In this document: positions 37,884-47,173 of the stretch, one piece after another | How positions within the stretch are numbered: position 1 is the first letter of the stretch | Layout: the number at the start of each line of letters is the position of its first letter | Origin: Tardiphaga sp. 709 | Lineage (GTDB): Bacteria > Pseudomonadota > Alphaproteobacteria > Rhizobiales > Xanthobacteraceae | Assembly: GCF_032401055.1 (NCBI RefSeq) | Contig: NZ_CP135529.1 | Span: 1,426,001-1,490,000 of the forward strand | Length of the DNA: 64,000 bases | Reading direction: 5' to 3' | Made by a program: the position numbers and the translations under genes | Notes under the pieces: model-generated | What the model saw: only the letters and a program-made list of their open reading frames with translations | The model's database searches: none | Told to the model about the DNA's origin: nothing

Positions 37884-39022
37884 AGGGCCTCCGGAATGGC
37901 TCGGTCGAGCGGCACGGTGCAGGCATCATAACCGAAGAACCAGTCGGTCTCGGTCGGGCCATGCATCCATGAATTGGCGATGGAAATCTGCTGGATGTCG
38001 GCGACACGCGGGATGCGGATCATCGTGTAGTGCGCAAACGCCGTGGCGGGATCGCCGAATTCGGCGATGCAGCGGCCGAGGATCGCGGCGTCCTCGATGG
38101 CCGCCGAGCCGCCAGCCGCCATGAACGGACGCACCGCATGGCAGGCATCGCCCATCAGTACCACGCGGCCCTTGTGCCAGGTGTCGTTACGCGGTCGGTC
38201 GAAGATCGGCCACACGGTGACATCTTCCGCCGCTTCCGCCGCGCGCCTGAGATCGGAATGAGCGCTTTCGAAAGCAGCAATGAATTCGTCGCGGTCGCCC
38301 TTCACCGGTGAACCGTCGCCGTCCCAGCGCGCCATCGGCAGCGCCGCCATGACATAGACCTCGTTGCGGTCGGGCGTCATATAGTAAGCGAGCGTATGCC
38401 GGTCCGGCGCCCACCACTTGGTGCAGTCATCGATGGGGTCACCCTTGATGCGGCCGGCGGGAAACACCGCCCGCGGTGCAGAACGCCCGATGAAGCGTGG
38501 CTCCTCGCTGCCCAGGATGAGTTCGCGGGTGATGGAGCGAATGCCGTCAGCGCCGATGGCGATATCGGCTTCCGCGCTTGCGCCGTTCTCGAAGCGCAAA
38601 GTGAGCGCGTCGCCGCGCTCCTCGATGCCGGTGAGCTTGTGGCCGAAACGGATGGTGCCGGGCGCGAGCGGTCGCTGCAGCAACTGATGCAGATCGGCGC
38701 GGTGGATGTTGACAAAGGGGCCGCCAAAACGCGCTTCGCATTCCGCATCGAAATCGAGCTTGTAGAGCTGTTCGCCTGTATCCCATGCGCGGCTGAGAAA
38801 CGCATCGGGGCGAATGCCGGTGGCGGCGAAGGCGTCTTCGAGATCGAGCCGGCGCAGCACCTTCGAAACGTTGGCGCCGAGAATGATGCCGGCCCCGATG
38901 CGCGAAAAACTCGGCGACTGCTCATAGACCGCGACCGGGAAGCCGGCGCGCTGCAGCAGCCCCGCCACCGTCAATCCGGCGAGACCCGCGCCGAGAACGG
39001 CGATCCGTGTTCCGCGATCCAT
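37862..39022 (-). CDS. FAD-dependent aromatic monooxygenase (6-hydroxynicotinate 3-monooxygenase-like)
   Basis: 386 residues, class A flavoprotein hydroxylase: AVLGAGLAGLTVAGLLQ (FAD), IGADGIRS (DG motif), VLMGDACHAVRP (GD motif). The segments CTKWWAPDRHTLAYY and a C-terminal GYDAC resemble NicC of nicotinate degradation. Salicylate-type hydroxylases are the main alternative. First gene of a leftward operon with the PuuE-like and Bug genes; divergent from an ABC transporter. Confidence 0.82.
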   Translation of the reverse strand: MDRGTRIAVLGAGLAGLTVAGLLQRAGFPVAVYEQSPSFSRIGAGIILGANVSKVLRRLDLEDAFAATGIRPDAFLSRAWDTGEQLYKLDFDAECEARFGGPFVNIHRADLHQLLQRPLAPGTIRFGHKLTGIEERGDALTLRFENGASAEADIAIGADGIRSITRELILGSEEPRFIGRSAPRAVFPAGRIKGDPIDDCTKWWAPDRHTLAYYMTPDRNEVYVMAALPMARWDGDGSPVKGDRDEFIAAFESAHSDLRRAAEAAEDVTVWPIFDRPRNDTWHKGRVVLMGDACHAVRPFMAAGGSAAIEDAAILGRCIAEFGDPATAFAHYTMIRIPRVADIQQISIANSWMHGPTETDWFFGYDACTVPLDRAIPEALCPNLQR

Positions 39023-39064
39023 CTCTCACCTCGTTCCAGCGGCGCCACAGCGTCCGGGCAGCAG

Positions 39065-39084
39065 ATCATTCGATAGCTAATGAT
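39065..39084. promoter_or_regulatory. Inverted repeat in the divergent promoter region
   Basis: ATCATT (39065-39070), eight bases including TAGCTA, AATGAT (39079-39084). It lies 43-62 bases upstream of the flavin monooxygenase start. It could be an operator, for example for the MarR regulator encoded at 41927. The rest of the 298-base gap holds no gene. Confidence 0.35.
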
Positions 39085-39320
39085 TTCGCATAGAACGGGC
39101 TGATCGGGGCTGTCAAGCAACGGCGTGAGCCGCCTCAGAAACGAGCCAAATGCGCGCATTTTGCGCGGAAATTCGTTTATCTCGATGAGTTTTTGGGCAA
39201 CACCGCCGTTGATCTTCCTCAAAGCCGCCCTTAGCATTTATTCGATTGCGAACGAATTTGGGTGCGCCGCTTGCGCACCGAAAGCCGGCTTCCTCCTCAC
39301 CTGTCACTGAAGGTCAGATC

Positions 39321-40289
39321 ATGAAATTCCGCGCTCGCCTCACCGCCGCCCTGCTCGCGACCCTGGCTACGGCCGGCGTCTCCAGCGCGCAGGCTGCCGA
39401 GATCAATTTCATCACCGATTTCGGCTTCAACGGCCGCCACGCTTATTTCTACGTCGCCCGCGAGAAGGGCTACTACAAGGCCGAGGGCTTCGACGTGACC
39501 TTCGTGCGCGGCCAGGGCTCGGCCGACGCCATCAAGAAGGTTGCTGCCGGCGTCGCCACCTTCGGCTTCGCCGATGCCGGTTCGCTGGTGCTGGCGCGCG
39601 GCAATGACGGCGTGCCGGTGAAGTTGGTCTCGGTGGTCTATGCGAAGCCGCCGCAGGCGATCTTCGCCATCAAGGGCAGCGGCATCAACTCGCCGAAGGA
39701 TCTCGAAGGCAAGACCGTCGCCGACACCGCATCCAGCTCGGTGCGCCTGCTGTTCCCGGCTTTCGCCAAGGCCGCCGGTATCGATGCCAGCAAGGTGAAG
39801 TGGGTGGTCGCCGAAGGCTCGGCGCTGCCGTCGCTGCTCGCCAATGGCCGCGCGGATGCGATCTGCCAGTTCTCGGTCGGCGAGCCGCTGATTGCAGCAG
39901 CCGTGGCGCCGAAGGAAGTCACCCGCATCAACTACGCCGACTCCAATCTCGATTACTACGGCAACGGCCTGATCGCCTCCGAGGAGATGATCGCAAAGAG
40001 CCCGGATCAGGTGAAGGCCTTCGTCCGCGCCACCATCAAGGGCATGAAGGACGCCTTCGCCAATCCGGCGGAAGCCGCCACCATCATGGCGAAGTATCAG
40101 AAGGAACTGCAGCCGGCGGTGATCGAAGGCGAGACCAGGCTGGTGAAGGAGCTCGCAGAAGTGAAGGGATCGCTCGGCCATATCGACCCGAAGAGCATCG
40201 CCAGCACCGTCGATGTGATGTCGGCCAACCTCACGCTGAAGAATCCCGTGAAGCCGGAAGACCTGTTCGCGCCGGGCTTCATCGACTGA
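39321..40289 (+). CDS. ABC transporter substrate-binding protein, NMT1/SsuA/TauA type
   Basis: About 322 residues with a signal peptide (MKFRARLTAALLATLATAG, ending AQAAE). ATG 39321 follows AAGG; the earlier in-frame start at 39246 would precede the signal. NMT1-like features: EKGYYKAEGFDVTFVRGQG and FGFADAGSLVLARG. It probably binds an aromatic or N-containing acid, given the divergent flavin monooxygenase operon (inference). The ATPase gene overlaps its stop (TGATG). Confidence 0.88.
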   Translation: MKFRARLTAALLATLATAGVSSAQAAEINFITDFGFNGRHAYFYVAREKGYYKAEGFDVTFVRGQGSADAIKKVAAGVATFGFADAGSLVLARGNDGVPVKLVSVVYAKPPQAIFAIKGSGINSPKDLEGKTVADTASSSVRLLFPAFAKAAGIDASKVKWVVAEGSALPSLLANGRADAICQFSVGEPLIAAAVAPKEVTRINYADSNLDYYGNGLIASEEMIAKSPDQVKAFVRATIKGMKDAFANPAEAATIMAKYQKELQPAVIEGETRLVKELAEVKGSLGHIDPKSIASTVDVMSANLTLKNPVKPEDLFAPGFID

Positions 40290-41110
40290 TGACGGCGATT
40301 TCCGCACACAATGATGCGCCGTCGCGGACTGCCGCGGCGGTGGTTCCTGCGATCGATCTCAAGGGCGTCACCAAGACCTATCCCGGGCGCGACGGCAAAG
40401 CCACGCATGCGCTCGGCCCGGTCGATCTGCGCATCGATCCCGGCAGTTTCGTCTCGGTGGTCGGCCCATCAGGCTGCGGCAAGTCCACGCTGCTGCGCCT
40501 CGTTGCCGGGCTGGAAATGCCGGACACCGGCACCATGCAGCGCTATGGCACGCCGCTCAACGGCCCATCGCACGAAGTGGGCATCGTGTTTCAGGAACAC
40601 GTGCTGTTTCCATGGACCAGCGTGCTCGACAACGTATTGCTTCCCGCCGACGTGCTGTCGCTGCCGAAAGCCGCCGCGCGCGAGCGTGCGCTGAAGCTGC
40701 TCGAACTCACCGGCCTGAAGGATTTCGCCCATCAGCGCCCACAGGCACTGTCCGGCGGCATGAAGCAGCGCGCCGCCTTCTGCCGCGCCATGATCTCCGA
40801 TCCGCGCCTGCTCCTCCTCGACGAACCCTTCGGTGCGCTCGACGCGCTCACCCGCGAGGAATTGTCGCTCGAACTCTCGCGCCTCTGGCAGGAGCTGGGC
40901 CGCGCCGCGCTGCTCATCACCCATGACATCGAGGAGGCGATCCTGCTCGGTGATCGTGTGCTGATCATGTCGGAACGCCCCGGCACCATCCGTGCCGACA
41001 TCACCATCGACCTGCCGCGTCCGCGCGATGCCGACACCGTTAAGCTGCCGCGCTTCCAGGAAATCAAGAACCAGATCCGCGACATCATCTTCAAACGGAC
41101 GGGTGGCTGA
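40289..41110 (+). CDS. ABC transporter ATP-binding protein (nitrate/sulfonate/taurine family)
   Basis: 273 residues. Walker A GPSGCGKST, signature LSGGMKQR, Walker B LLLLDEPFGALD and switch His in LLITHDIEEA are all present. ATG 40289 overlaps the preceding stop by one base. Energises the importer with the flanking binding protein and permease. Confidence 0.93.
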   Translation: MTAISAHNDAPSRTAAAVVPAIDLKGVTKTYPGRDGKATHALGPVDLRIDPGSFVSVVGPSGCGKSTLLRLVAGLEMPDTGTMQRYGTPLNGPSHEVGIVFQEHVLFPWTSVLDNVLLPADVLSLPKAAARERALKLLELTGLKDFAHQRPQALSGGMKQRAAFCRAMISDPRLLLLDEPFGALDALTREELSLELSRLWQELGRAALLITHDIEEAILLGDRVLIMSERPGTIRADITIDLPRPRDADTVKLPRFQEIKNQIRDIIFKRTGG

Positions 41111-41111
41111 C

Positions 41112-41861
41112 ATGATCTCGCGCTTCATCGACCGCGCCGCCACACCGCTGATCTATCTGGCACTCTTGATCGGCTGGGAGCTTATCACCGACGTCCTGAA
41201 GATTCCGACATGGATCCTGCCGGCGCCTTTGGAGATCTATCATTCAGCCGTGAAGTGGGCGCCGGAGCTTGCCTCCAATACGCTAGTAACGCTGCGTGAA
41301 ACGGTGCTCGGCTTCGTGCTGGCGATCGCGCTGTCGCTGCCGCTGGCGATCATCATCAGCCTCAATCCACTGGCGCGCCGGATCATCTATCCGATCCTGC
41401 TCGGCCTGCAGTCGGTGCCGAAGGTCGCCGTGGCGCCGCTGATCATCCTGTGGTTCGGCCTCTCCGAATGGCCGAAGATCCTGGTCGTGGTGCTGGTCTG
41501 CTTCTTCCCGATTCTCGTCAACATGGTCGCCGGCTTCGAGGCTGCGCCGAAGACCATGCTCGACCTGATGCGCTCGCTCGGCGCCTCGCCGCATATGGTG
41601 TTCCGCCGGCTGCGCGTTCCCGTGGCGCTGCCGCACTTCTTCACCGGCTGCAAGGTGGCGGTGACTTTCGCCGTGATCGGCGCCGTGATCAGCGAATTCG
41701 TCGCCGCGCAGGACGGGCTCGGCTATCTGATCCTGACCTCCACCGCGCAGTCGCAGACGCCACTCGCTTTCGCCGCCATCGCGCTGCTCACCGTGTTGAG
41801 TATTGCGCTGTTTCACGGCATCGAGTTTATCGAACGACGTGTGATCGACTGGACGCCCTGA
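41112..41861 (+). CDS. ABC transporter permease (SsuC/TauC family)
   Basis: About 249 residues, six predicted helices, with the coupling-helix sequence EAAPKTMLDLMRSLGAS characteristic of binding-protein-dependent permeases. ATG 41112 begins one base after the ATPase stop; the longer frame from 40992 is a shadow over the ATPase end. Confidence 0.92.
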   Translation: MISRFIDRAATPLIYLALLIGWELITDVLKIPTWILPAPLEIYHSAVKWAPELASNTLVTLRETVLGFVLAIALSLPLAIIISLNPLARRIIYPILLGLQSVPKVAVAPLIILWFGLSEWPKILVVVLVCFFPILVNMVAGFEAAPKTMLDLMRSLGASPHMVFRRLRVPVALPHFFTGCKVAVTFAVIGAVISEFVAAQDGLGYLILTSTAQSQTPLAFAAIALLTVLSIALFHGIEFIERRVIDWTP

Positions 41862-41926
41862 CACCATGACTGACGAGACATCTGGATCGAAACCGCCTTC
41901 GCGTCGCCCGACGCGCGCGCGCGGCG

Positions 41927-42457
41927 ATGCGCGAACAGGTCGATGCCATTTTCTCGCAGTGGCAGACGGAGCGGCCGGATATCGACCCCAGCCCGGTGCA
42001 CATCTACGGCCTGATCGGCCGGATTCAGATGCAATGCACGGCCCTGATCGACGAGGCGCTCGCGCCCTTCGAACTGACGCGCGGCACCTATGACGTGCTG
42101 ACGGCGCTGCGCCGCGCCGGCGCCCCCTACAGCCTGTCGCCGAAGCAGATCGCGCAATCGCTGCTGCTGTCAGGCGCGGGCCTGACCAGCCGGCTCAACA
42201 AGCTGGAAGCGCAGAACTACCTGGCGCGGCTGCCGGAGCCGAACGATCGCCGCACGCTGCGTGTCCAGCTCACGTCGGCGGGCGAGACAGTCATCAACGA
42301 AGCGATCCCGCGGGTGTTCGACGTGCAGCGCGAGTTGTTGGCACCGCTCGGACTCGAAGGACAACAGTTGCTGATGCACGAACTCACGCGCTTCGCCGAC
42401 GTGATCGACGGCCGGCAGAGCGAGGCGAAAACGGACGCCGGGTCGGTTGGGGAGTGA
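41927..42457 (+). CDS. MarR family transcriptional regulator (start possibly affected by an indel)
   Basis: 176 residues with a MarR winged helix: SPKQIAQSLLLSGAGLTSRLNKLE (recognition helix) and the wing LPEPNDRRTLRVQLTSAG. ATG 41927 has no ribosome-binding site. A better placed ATG at 41866, five bases after the permease stop, opens a plausible N terminus (MTDETSGSKPPSRR) in another frame; a change of one CG unit in the (CG)6 tract at 41912-41923 would join them. Likely regulator of the neighbouring transporter and monooxygenase genes. Confidence 0.82.
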   Translation: MREQVDAIFSQWQTERPDIDPSPVHIYGLIGRIQMQCTALIDEALAPFELTRGTYDVLTALRRAGAPYSLSPKQIAQSLLLSGAGLTSRLNKLEAQNYLARLPEPNDRRTLRVQLTSAGETVINEAIPRVFDVQRELLAPLGLEGQQLLMHELTRFADVIDGRQSEAKTDAGSVGE

Positions 42458-42476
42458 TCTTCCGCCTTTAACACAG

Positions 42477-42648
42477 TCATTCCGGGGACGGACCGACGCC
42501 GTAGGCGGCGGGGCGGAGCCTCAGCCACTCCAATTGGAGTGGCGGGGAATCTCAGAGTGTTCATCACCTCTTACACCACGCGCGGAAAGAGGTGGCTCTC
42601 ATGTCGAGGTTCCGGGTTCGCGCGCATTGCGCGCGCCCCGGAACGACG
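42477..42648. repeat. Palindromic repeat (CATTCCGGGG type), imperfect
   Basis: GTCATTCCGGGG at 42477-42488 and CCCCGGAACGAC at 42636-42647 form the outer arms; inside are CCACTCCAATTGGAGTGG (42525-42542, perfect hairpin) and GTTCGCGCGCATTGCGCGCGC. It fills the gap between the MarR gene and the hpaI end. Confidence 0.8.
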
Positions 42649-42674
42649 AGAGTGTGGTGGCGAGCGCCTTCCGC

Positions 42675-43451
42675 TTAAGCCTTGCCGCCCGAGCCCTTGC
42701 GGGTGTCGTTGACCCAGCTCTTTGCGCCCGTGGCGAGAATGCCGCTGTCGTTGAGCAGTGTCACCAGCTTGAAGCCCATGCCGATGTTCTTGGCGGCGCC
42801 GGCGGGACCCGAGCAGTGGATGCCCGGATTGAGGCCGCGCTTGTCGCATTCCTTGATCAGCTTGTCATAGATCTTGAGGATCTCCGGCTCTTCGCGGTCG
42901 AGCTTCGGCACCAGACCATAGGAGAAGCCGAGGTCGCTTGGTCCGACATAAACACCATCGATGCCTTCGACATCGAGAATGGCTTCCATGTTGTCGACCG
43001 CGGTCTTGGTTTCCAGCATCGGCAGGCAGATGATGTCGGCATTCGCCGTCTTCTGGTAATCGCCGGCGCCGCCATACATGCCCGAGCGGATCGGGCCGTT
43101 GCTGCGGGTGCCGCGCGGCGGATACTTGCAATACTGGACGAAGTTTTCGGCTTCTTCCTTGGTGTTGACCATCGGGCAGATCACGCCATAGGCGCCGCCA
43201 TCGAGCACCTTGCCGATGATGCCCGGCTCGTTCCATGGCACGCGGACCATCGGCGTCACCGGATGGGCACCCATCGCCTGGAAGCACTCCACCATCGACA
43301 TGTAGTCCTGCACGCCGTGCTGGATATCGACGGTGACACTGTCGAAGCCGCACTGCGCCATCACTTCGGCAGAGAAGCCCGACGGAATCGCCAGCCAGCC
43401 GTTGACGGCGACCTTGCCCGCCTTCCAGATTTCCTTGACTTTGTTTGCCAT
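42675..43451 (-). CDS. hpaI: HpcH/HpaI family aldolase (4-hydroxy-2-oxoheptanedioate aldolase-like)
   Basis: 258 residues of the class II pyruvate aldolase family: SVTVDIQHG, VRVPWNEP, GAYGVICPMVNTKEEA, CLPMLETKTAVDNM (metal Glu) and VGPSDLG (metal Asp). HpaI splits 4-hydroxy-2-oxoheptanedioate into pyruvate and succinic semialdehyde, the last step of the homoprotocatechuate pathway whose other genes lie 7-12 kb away. Other 2-oxo-acid aldolase substrates are possible. Confidence 0.8.
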   Translation of the reverse strand: MANKVKEIWKAGKVAVNGWLAIPSGFSAEVMAQCGFDSVTVDIQHGVQDYMSMVECFQAMGAHPVTPMVRVPWNEPGIIGKVLDGGAYGVICPMVNTKEEAENFVQYCKYPPRGTRSNGPIRSGMYGGAGDYQKTANADIICLPMLETKTAVDNMEAILDVEGIDGVYVGPSDLGFSYGLVPKLDREEPEILKIYDKLIKECDKRGLNPGIHCSGPAGAAKNIGMGFKLVTLLNDSGILATGAKSWVNDTRKGSGGKA

Positions 43452-43514
43452 CGTCGATGGTCCTTCTTTTGGTTGGTAGTGATGACTTGAGTGCAGAGAG
43501 GTGAGTTCGAGAAA

Positions 43515-44600
43515 CTACGACGTCGCCTTCTTCACGGCGTCTTCGCTGACGCCGACGTCGCGGGCGGTCTGCACGATGGCAGCCCAGGTCTCATCCGGCA
43601 ATGGCACGCCATTCGCGGTGCGCTCGGCGCGGGTCTTGGCTTCGTTGTCGCCGGGGATCAGAACCGCATCGACGCCAGCGGCCGGCTTGGCGCTCTTGAA
43701 GAAGTCGACATAACGCGCGACTTCGCCGTCGAAGAAGTTCGCGGGGTCGATCACCTTCGGATCGATATAGATCGAGAACATGCCATTGGCGAAAGGCCGA
43801 TCATACTTGGTGGCACCGTTGCCGGTGAGCGCACCGCCGAGCAATTCGCAGATCAATGCGAGGCCCGAGCCCTTGTGATCGCCGAAGGCACGGATCGCGC
43901 CGGTGCCCTTGGAGTGATCGCGCGGACCTTGCATCTCATGCGGGCCGTAAAGCAGCGCCGGGTCTTCGCTCAGCGACCCATCGGGCGCAATCAGCGCGCC
44001 CTTCGGCAATTGCTTGCCGCCGCGCGAGGCGACCAGCACCTTGCCTTCGGCGACCACCGAGGTTGCGAAATCGAGCACCACCGGCATCTGTCCGGGACGC
44101 GGAATACCAACGCAATACGGCGCGGTGGACAAACGGCGCTCGACGCCGCCATAGGGCGCGACCAGCACGGAGCCTGCCGCGGTGACGAAATGGATCGAGA
44201 CGAGGCCTTCGGCCGCGGCCATCTCGGCCCAGTCGCCGATGCGGCCGATGTGACCGGAATTCTTGGTGGCGATGGCGGAGAGACCGGCCGCCTTGCACTT
44301 CTCGATGCCGAGCTTCACCGCCAGCGGTCCGACCGTCTGGCCATAGCCGAAACGGCCATCGACGACGGCGAGCGACGGCGTATCGACGGGGATCTCGATG
44401 GTCTGGTTCGGGGTGATCATCCCGTTATTGCGCCAGCGGATATAGACCGGAACGCGGATGACGCCGTGGCTGTCATGGCCGGTCAGGTTCGCGGTGGTGA
44501 GATAGGTCGCGATGCGCCGGGCTTCTTCCGGAGAAGAGTCGGCATGGGCGAACACGTCGGCGACGAAATCGATGAGCTTGTTGACTTGAACTGTAACCAT
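43515..44600 (-). CDS. Malate/L-lactate/ureidoglycolate dehydrogenase family (Ldh2) oxidoreductase
   Basis: 361 residues. Ldh2 signatures: ANLTGHDSHGV (catalytic His) near the N terminus, ATKNSGHIGRIGDWAE, and DHKGSGLALICELLGGALTG. These enzymes reduce or oxidise 2-oxo/2-hydroxy acids with NAD(P)H. Between hpaI and the Liv operon on the same strand; possibly processes an aldolase product (inference). Confidence 0.87.
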   Translation of the reverse strand: MVTVQVNKLIDFVADVFAHADSSPEEARRIATYLTTANLTGHDSHGVIRVPVYIRWRNNGMITPNQTIEIPVDTPSLAVVDGRFGYGQTVGPLAVKLGIEKCKAAGLSAIATKNSGHIGRIGDWAEMAAAEGLVSIHFVTAAGSVLVAPYGGVERRLSTAPYCVGIPRPGQMPVVLDFATSVVAEGKVLVASRGGKQLPKGALIAPDGSLSEDPALLYGPHEMQGPRDHSKGTGAIRAFGDHKGSGLALICELLGGALTGNGATKYDRPFANGMFSIYIDPKVIDPANFFDGEVARYVDFFKSAKPAAGVDAVLIPGDNEAKTRAERTANGVPLPDETWAAIVQTARDVGVSEDAVKKATS

Positions 44601-44651
44601 GGCGGGACATTCGTCCTTGTTGATGGGCAGCGAGGCCGTCAGTGCAAGCCC

Positions 44652-45395
44652 TCAATGGGCCGCAAGACCTGCTGCAGGTTTACCATGACCGCCGAGATAG
44701 GCGGCCGCGATGGCCTCGTTGGCCCAGAGATCCTCCGGCTTGCCGCCAAGCACGATACGGCCGGTTTCCAGCACGTAACCCTGATCGGCGACCGATAGTC
44801 CCATGCGCGCATTTTGCTCCACAAGCAAGACCGTGGTGCTCAGGCGGATTTCCGTGATGATGCGGAACACCGCTTGCACGATGACCGGCGCGAGGCCGAG
44901 CGACGGCTCGTCCAGGAGCAGCAACCGCGGCTTGGCCATCAGGCCGCGCGCGACCGCGACCATCTGCAACTGGCCGCCCGACAACGTCCAGCCGAGCGCA
45001 CCAGAGAATTTCCGTATATCGGGAAACAGGTCGAACATCGCGTCGGCTTCGCGCGACAACTCAGCCTTGTTCGCTTTGCGGTTGGAGCCCCCGAGCATGA
45101 TGTTCTCTTTCACCGTCAGGCCGGGAAATACCCGCCTGCCCTCCGGCACGTGGCTGATGCCCATCCGCACGATGGCTTCCGGGCCAAGGCCTGCGATCGA
45201 CTTGCCGTCGAACAGGATATCGCCCGAAGCCGGCTTGGCGAGACCCGAGATCGCGCGCAGCGTGGTCGACTTGCCGGCACCGTTGGCACCGAGCAGCGTG
45301 ACCACCTGCCCTTCCTCGACATTGAACGACACACCGCGGAGCGCGACGATTTCGCCGTAGCGGACATTGAGATCGTTGATTTCAAGCAGCGGCAT
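44652..45395 (-). CDS. livF: LivF-type branched-chain amino acid/aromatic acid ABC ATPase
   Basis: 247 residues: Walker A GANGAGKST, LSGGQLQMVAVARGLM signature, Walker B LLLLDEPSLGLAP, and the LivF-type C terminus (LLVEQNARMGLSVADQGYVLETG). Overlaps the upstream permease-ATPase fusion gene by one base. The liv symbol marks family, not proven substrate; such operons near aromatic catabolic genes often import aromatic acids. Confidence 0.9.
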   Translation of the reverse strand: MPLLEINDLNVRYGEIVALRGVSFNVEEGQVVTLLGANGAGKSTTLRAISGLAKPASGDILFDGKSIAGLGPEAIVRMGISHVPEGRRVFPGLTVKENIMLGGSNRKANKAELSREADAMFDLFPDIRKFSGALGWTLSGGQLQMVAVARGLMAKPRLLLLDEPSLGLAPVIVQAVFRIITEIRLSTTVLLVEQNARMGLSVADQGYVLETGRIVLGGKPEDLWANEAIAAAYLGGHGKPAAGLAAH

Positions 45396-47173
45396 CAGTC
45401 TGTTCCGAGATAGGCCGAGACGACATCGGGATGGCGCAGCACCGCCATCGACTCGCCATCGGCAATACGCCGTCCGAAATTCAGCACGGTGATGTGCTGC
45501 GCTGCTTCCGACACCAGCGTCATGTCGTGATCGATGATCAGGATGGTCAGGCCCTGTGCCGCGATGCGCTTGAGCAGTTCGTGCAGTTCGAGCTTCTCGG
45601 TCGAATTGAGACCGGCAGCGGGCTCATCGAGCAGCAGCAGCGTCGGATTCGCCGCCAAGGCGCGCGCGATCTCGATCAGCCGCTGATGGCCGTAGGAGAA
45701 GCTGGAGATCAGCTCCATGGCGCGCGGGCCGAGGCCAACGAAAGTGAGTGCCGCAAGCGCCCGCTCTGTCAGCGCGGCTTCATCGCCCTTGCCGGTCAGC
45801 GTATTGCCCGGCCGCTCGGCGCCGATGATGACGTTTTCCAGTGCGGTCATCGAGCGGAACAGGCGGATGTTCTGGAAGGTGCGCCCGAGTCCTGCCGCTG
45901 CGCGCAGATGCGGCGGCATCGTGGTGACGTCGGTGCCATCCAGCACCACCTTGCCTGAGGTCGCGTTGTAGAGACCCGACAGCACGTTCAGCGTCGTGGT
46001 CTTGCCGGAGCCGTTGGGCCCGATGAGCGCGTGCACGCCGCCGCGGCGCACGGATATGTCGACCTGATCGACGGCTTTCAAGCCGCCGAAATGCTTCGAC
46101 AGGCCGGTGACTTCGAGCACCATGTCGCCGCCGGTCGCCGCCGGCTTGAGCTGCAGCGGCGCGCTTGTGACTGCCACCTTCTTGCTGCTGCGCATGCGAT
46201 CATAGGCCGCAGTGACGAAACCCCAGATGCCGTCGGGCATGAAGCGGATGATCAGGATCACCGACAGGCCGTAGATGGCGAGATACAGGCCCGGCACGCT
46301 CTTGAGGAAACGCAGCCATTCCGGAATGAGGATCAGCAGGCCCGTGCCGATGGCCGAACCGATCGGCGACGCGACGCCGCCGAGCAGCGACATCGTCAGG
46401 AACACGATGGATTCGGCAAAGGAGAACTGGTCCGGACTGATATAGGCGAAGCCGCCCGCGAACAGTCCACCGCCCAGACCGCCGAGTACGGCAGATATGG
46501 CGAAGGCATAGACCTTGGTGCGGAACACATCGATGCCGTTGACGCCGGCTGCGAGCTCGTTGTCGCGTACCGCGCGCATGGCGCGGCCGAGCCGCGTGTC
46601 CGGCAGATGCCAGACGATGTAGCCGACCAAAGCGAGCATCGCGACGCAGAAGGCAAGATAGGACTGTGACGACAGGAACAACGACGGGCGGCCGATCTTC
46701 GACACGCCGTCCGGTCCCTTGGTGAGCCAGATCGCATTGATCATCACCAGCGTGACGATCTGCTGGAACGAGATCGTCACCATCGCGAGATAATGCCCGC
46801 CGAGCCGCAGCGTCGACAGGCCGAGGACCGCGCCGGCGACCAGTGCCATCACGCAGCCCGCCACCAGACACAGCCAGTAGCTGAGCTGATAGTCCGTGGT
46901 GCCGATACCCACCGCATAGGCGCCGAAGCCGAAGAATGCCGCCTGCGCCAGATTGATCTGCCCGCACAGGCCGAGCACCACCGACAGGCCGAACACCGCG
47001 ATGGCGAAGGTGGTGGCCTGCATCAGGATGTTGAGGATGTAGCCGTCGAACTGCATCGACGACGCCAGAAAGACCAAAATGGCGGCGCCGATGAAATACG
47101 GCGCGTGACGCAGCAGCAGCGGTTTCGGACGCGTGATGACCACTGCCGGGATGTTGTCGCTGGAGGTGCTCAT
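45395..47173 (-). CDS. livM: LivM-LivG fusion: ABC permease plus ATPase
   Basis: 592 residues: LivM-type permease (about 1-330, several helices, GLSTLRLGGHYLAMVTISF) joined to a LivG-type ATPase (about 350-592; Walker A GPNGSGKTTT, Walker B LLLLDEPAAGL, LIIDHDMTLV). Fusion of these two Liv parts is a known variant. Coupled by ATGA overlap to livH and by one base to livF. Confidence 0.9.
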   Translation of the reverse strand: MSTSSDNIPAVVITRPKPLLLRHAPYFIGAAILVFLASSMQFDGYILNILMQATTFAIAVFGLSVVLGLCGQINLAQAAFFGFGAYAVGIGTTDYQLSYWLCLVAGCVMALVAGAVLGLSTLRLGGHYLAMVTISFQQIVTLVMINAIWLTKGPDGVSKIGRPSLFLSSQSYLAFCVAMLALVGYIVWHLPDTRLGRAMRAVRDNELAAGVNGIDVFRTKVYAFAISAVLGGLGGGLFAGGFAYISPDQFSFAESIVFLTMSLLGGVASPIGSAIGTGLLILIPEWLRFLKSVPGLYLAIYGLSVILIIRFMPDGIWGFVTAAYDRMRSSKKVAVTSAPLQLKPAATGGDMVLEVTGLSKHFGGLKAVDQVDISVRRGGVHALIGPNGSGKTTTLNVLSGLYNATSGKVVLDGTDVTTMPPHLRAAAGLGRTFQNIRLFRSMTALENVIIGAERPGNTLTGKGDEAALTERALAALTFVGLGPRAMELISSFSYGHQRLIEIARALAANPTLLLLDEPAAGLNSTEKLELHELLKRIAAQGLTILIIDHDMTLVSEAAQHITVLNFGRRIADGESMAVLRHPDVVSAYLGTD

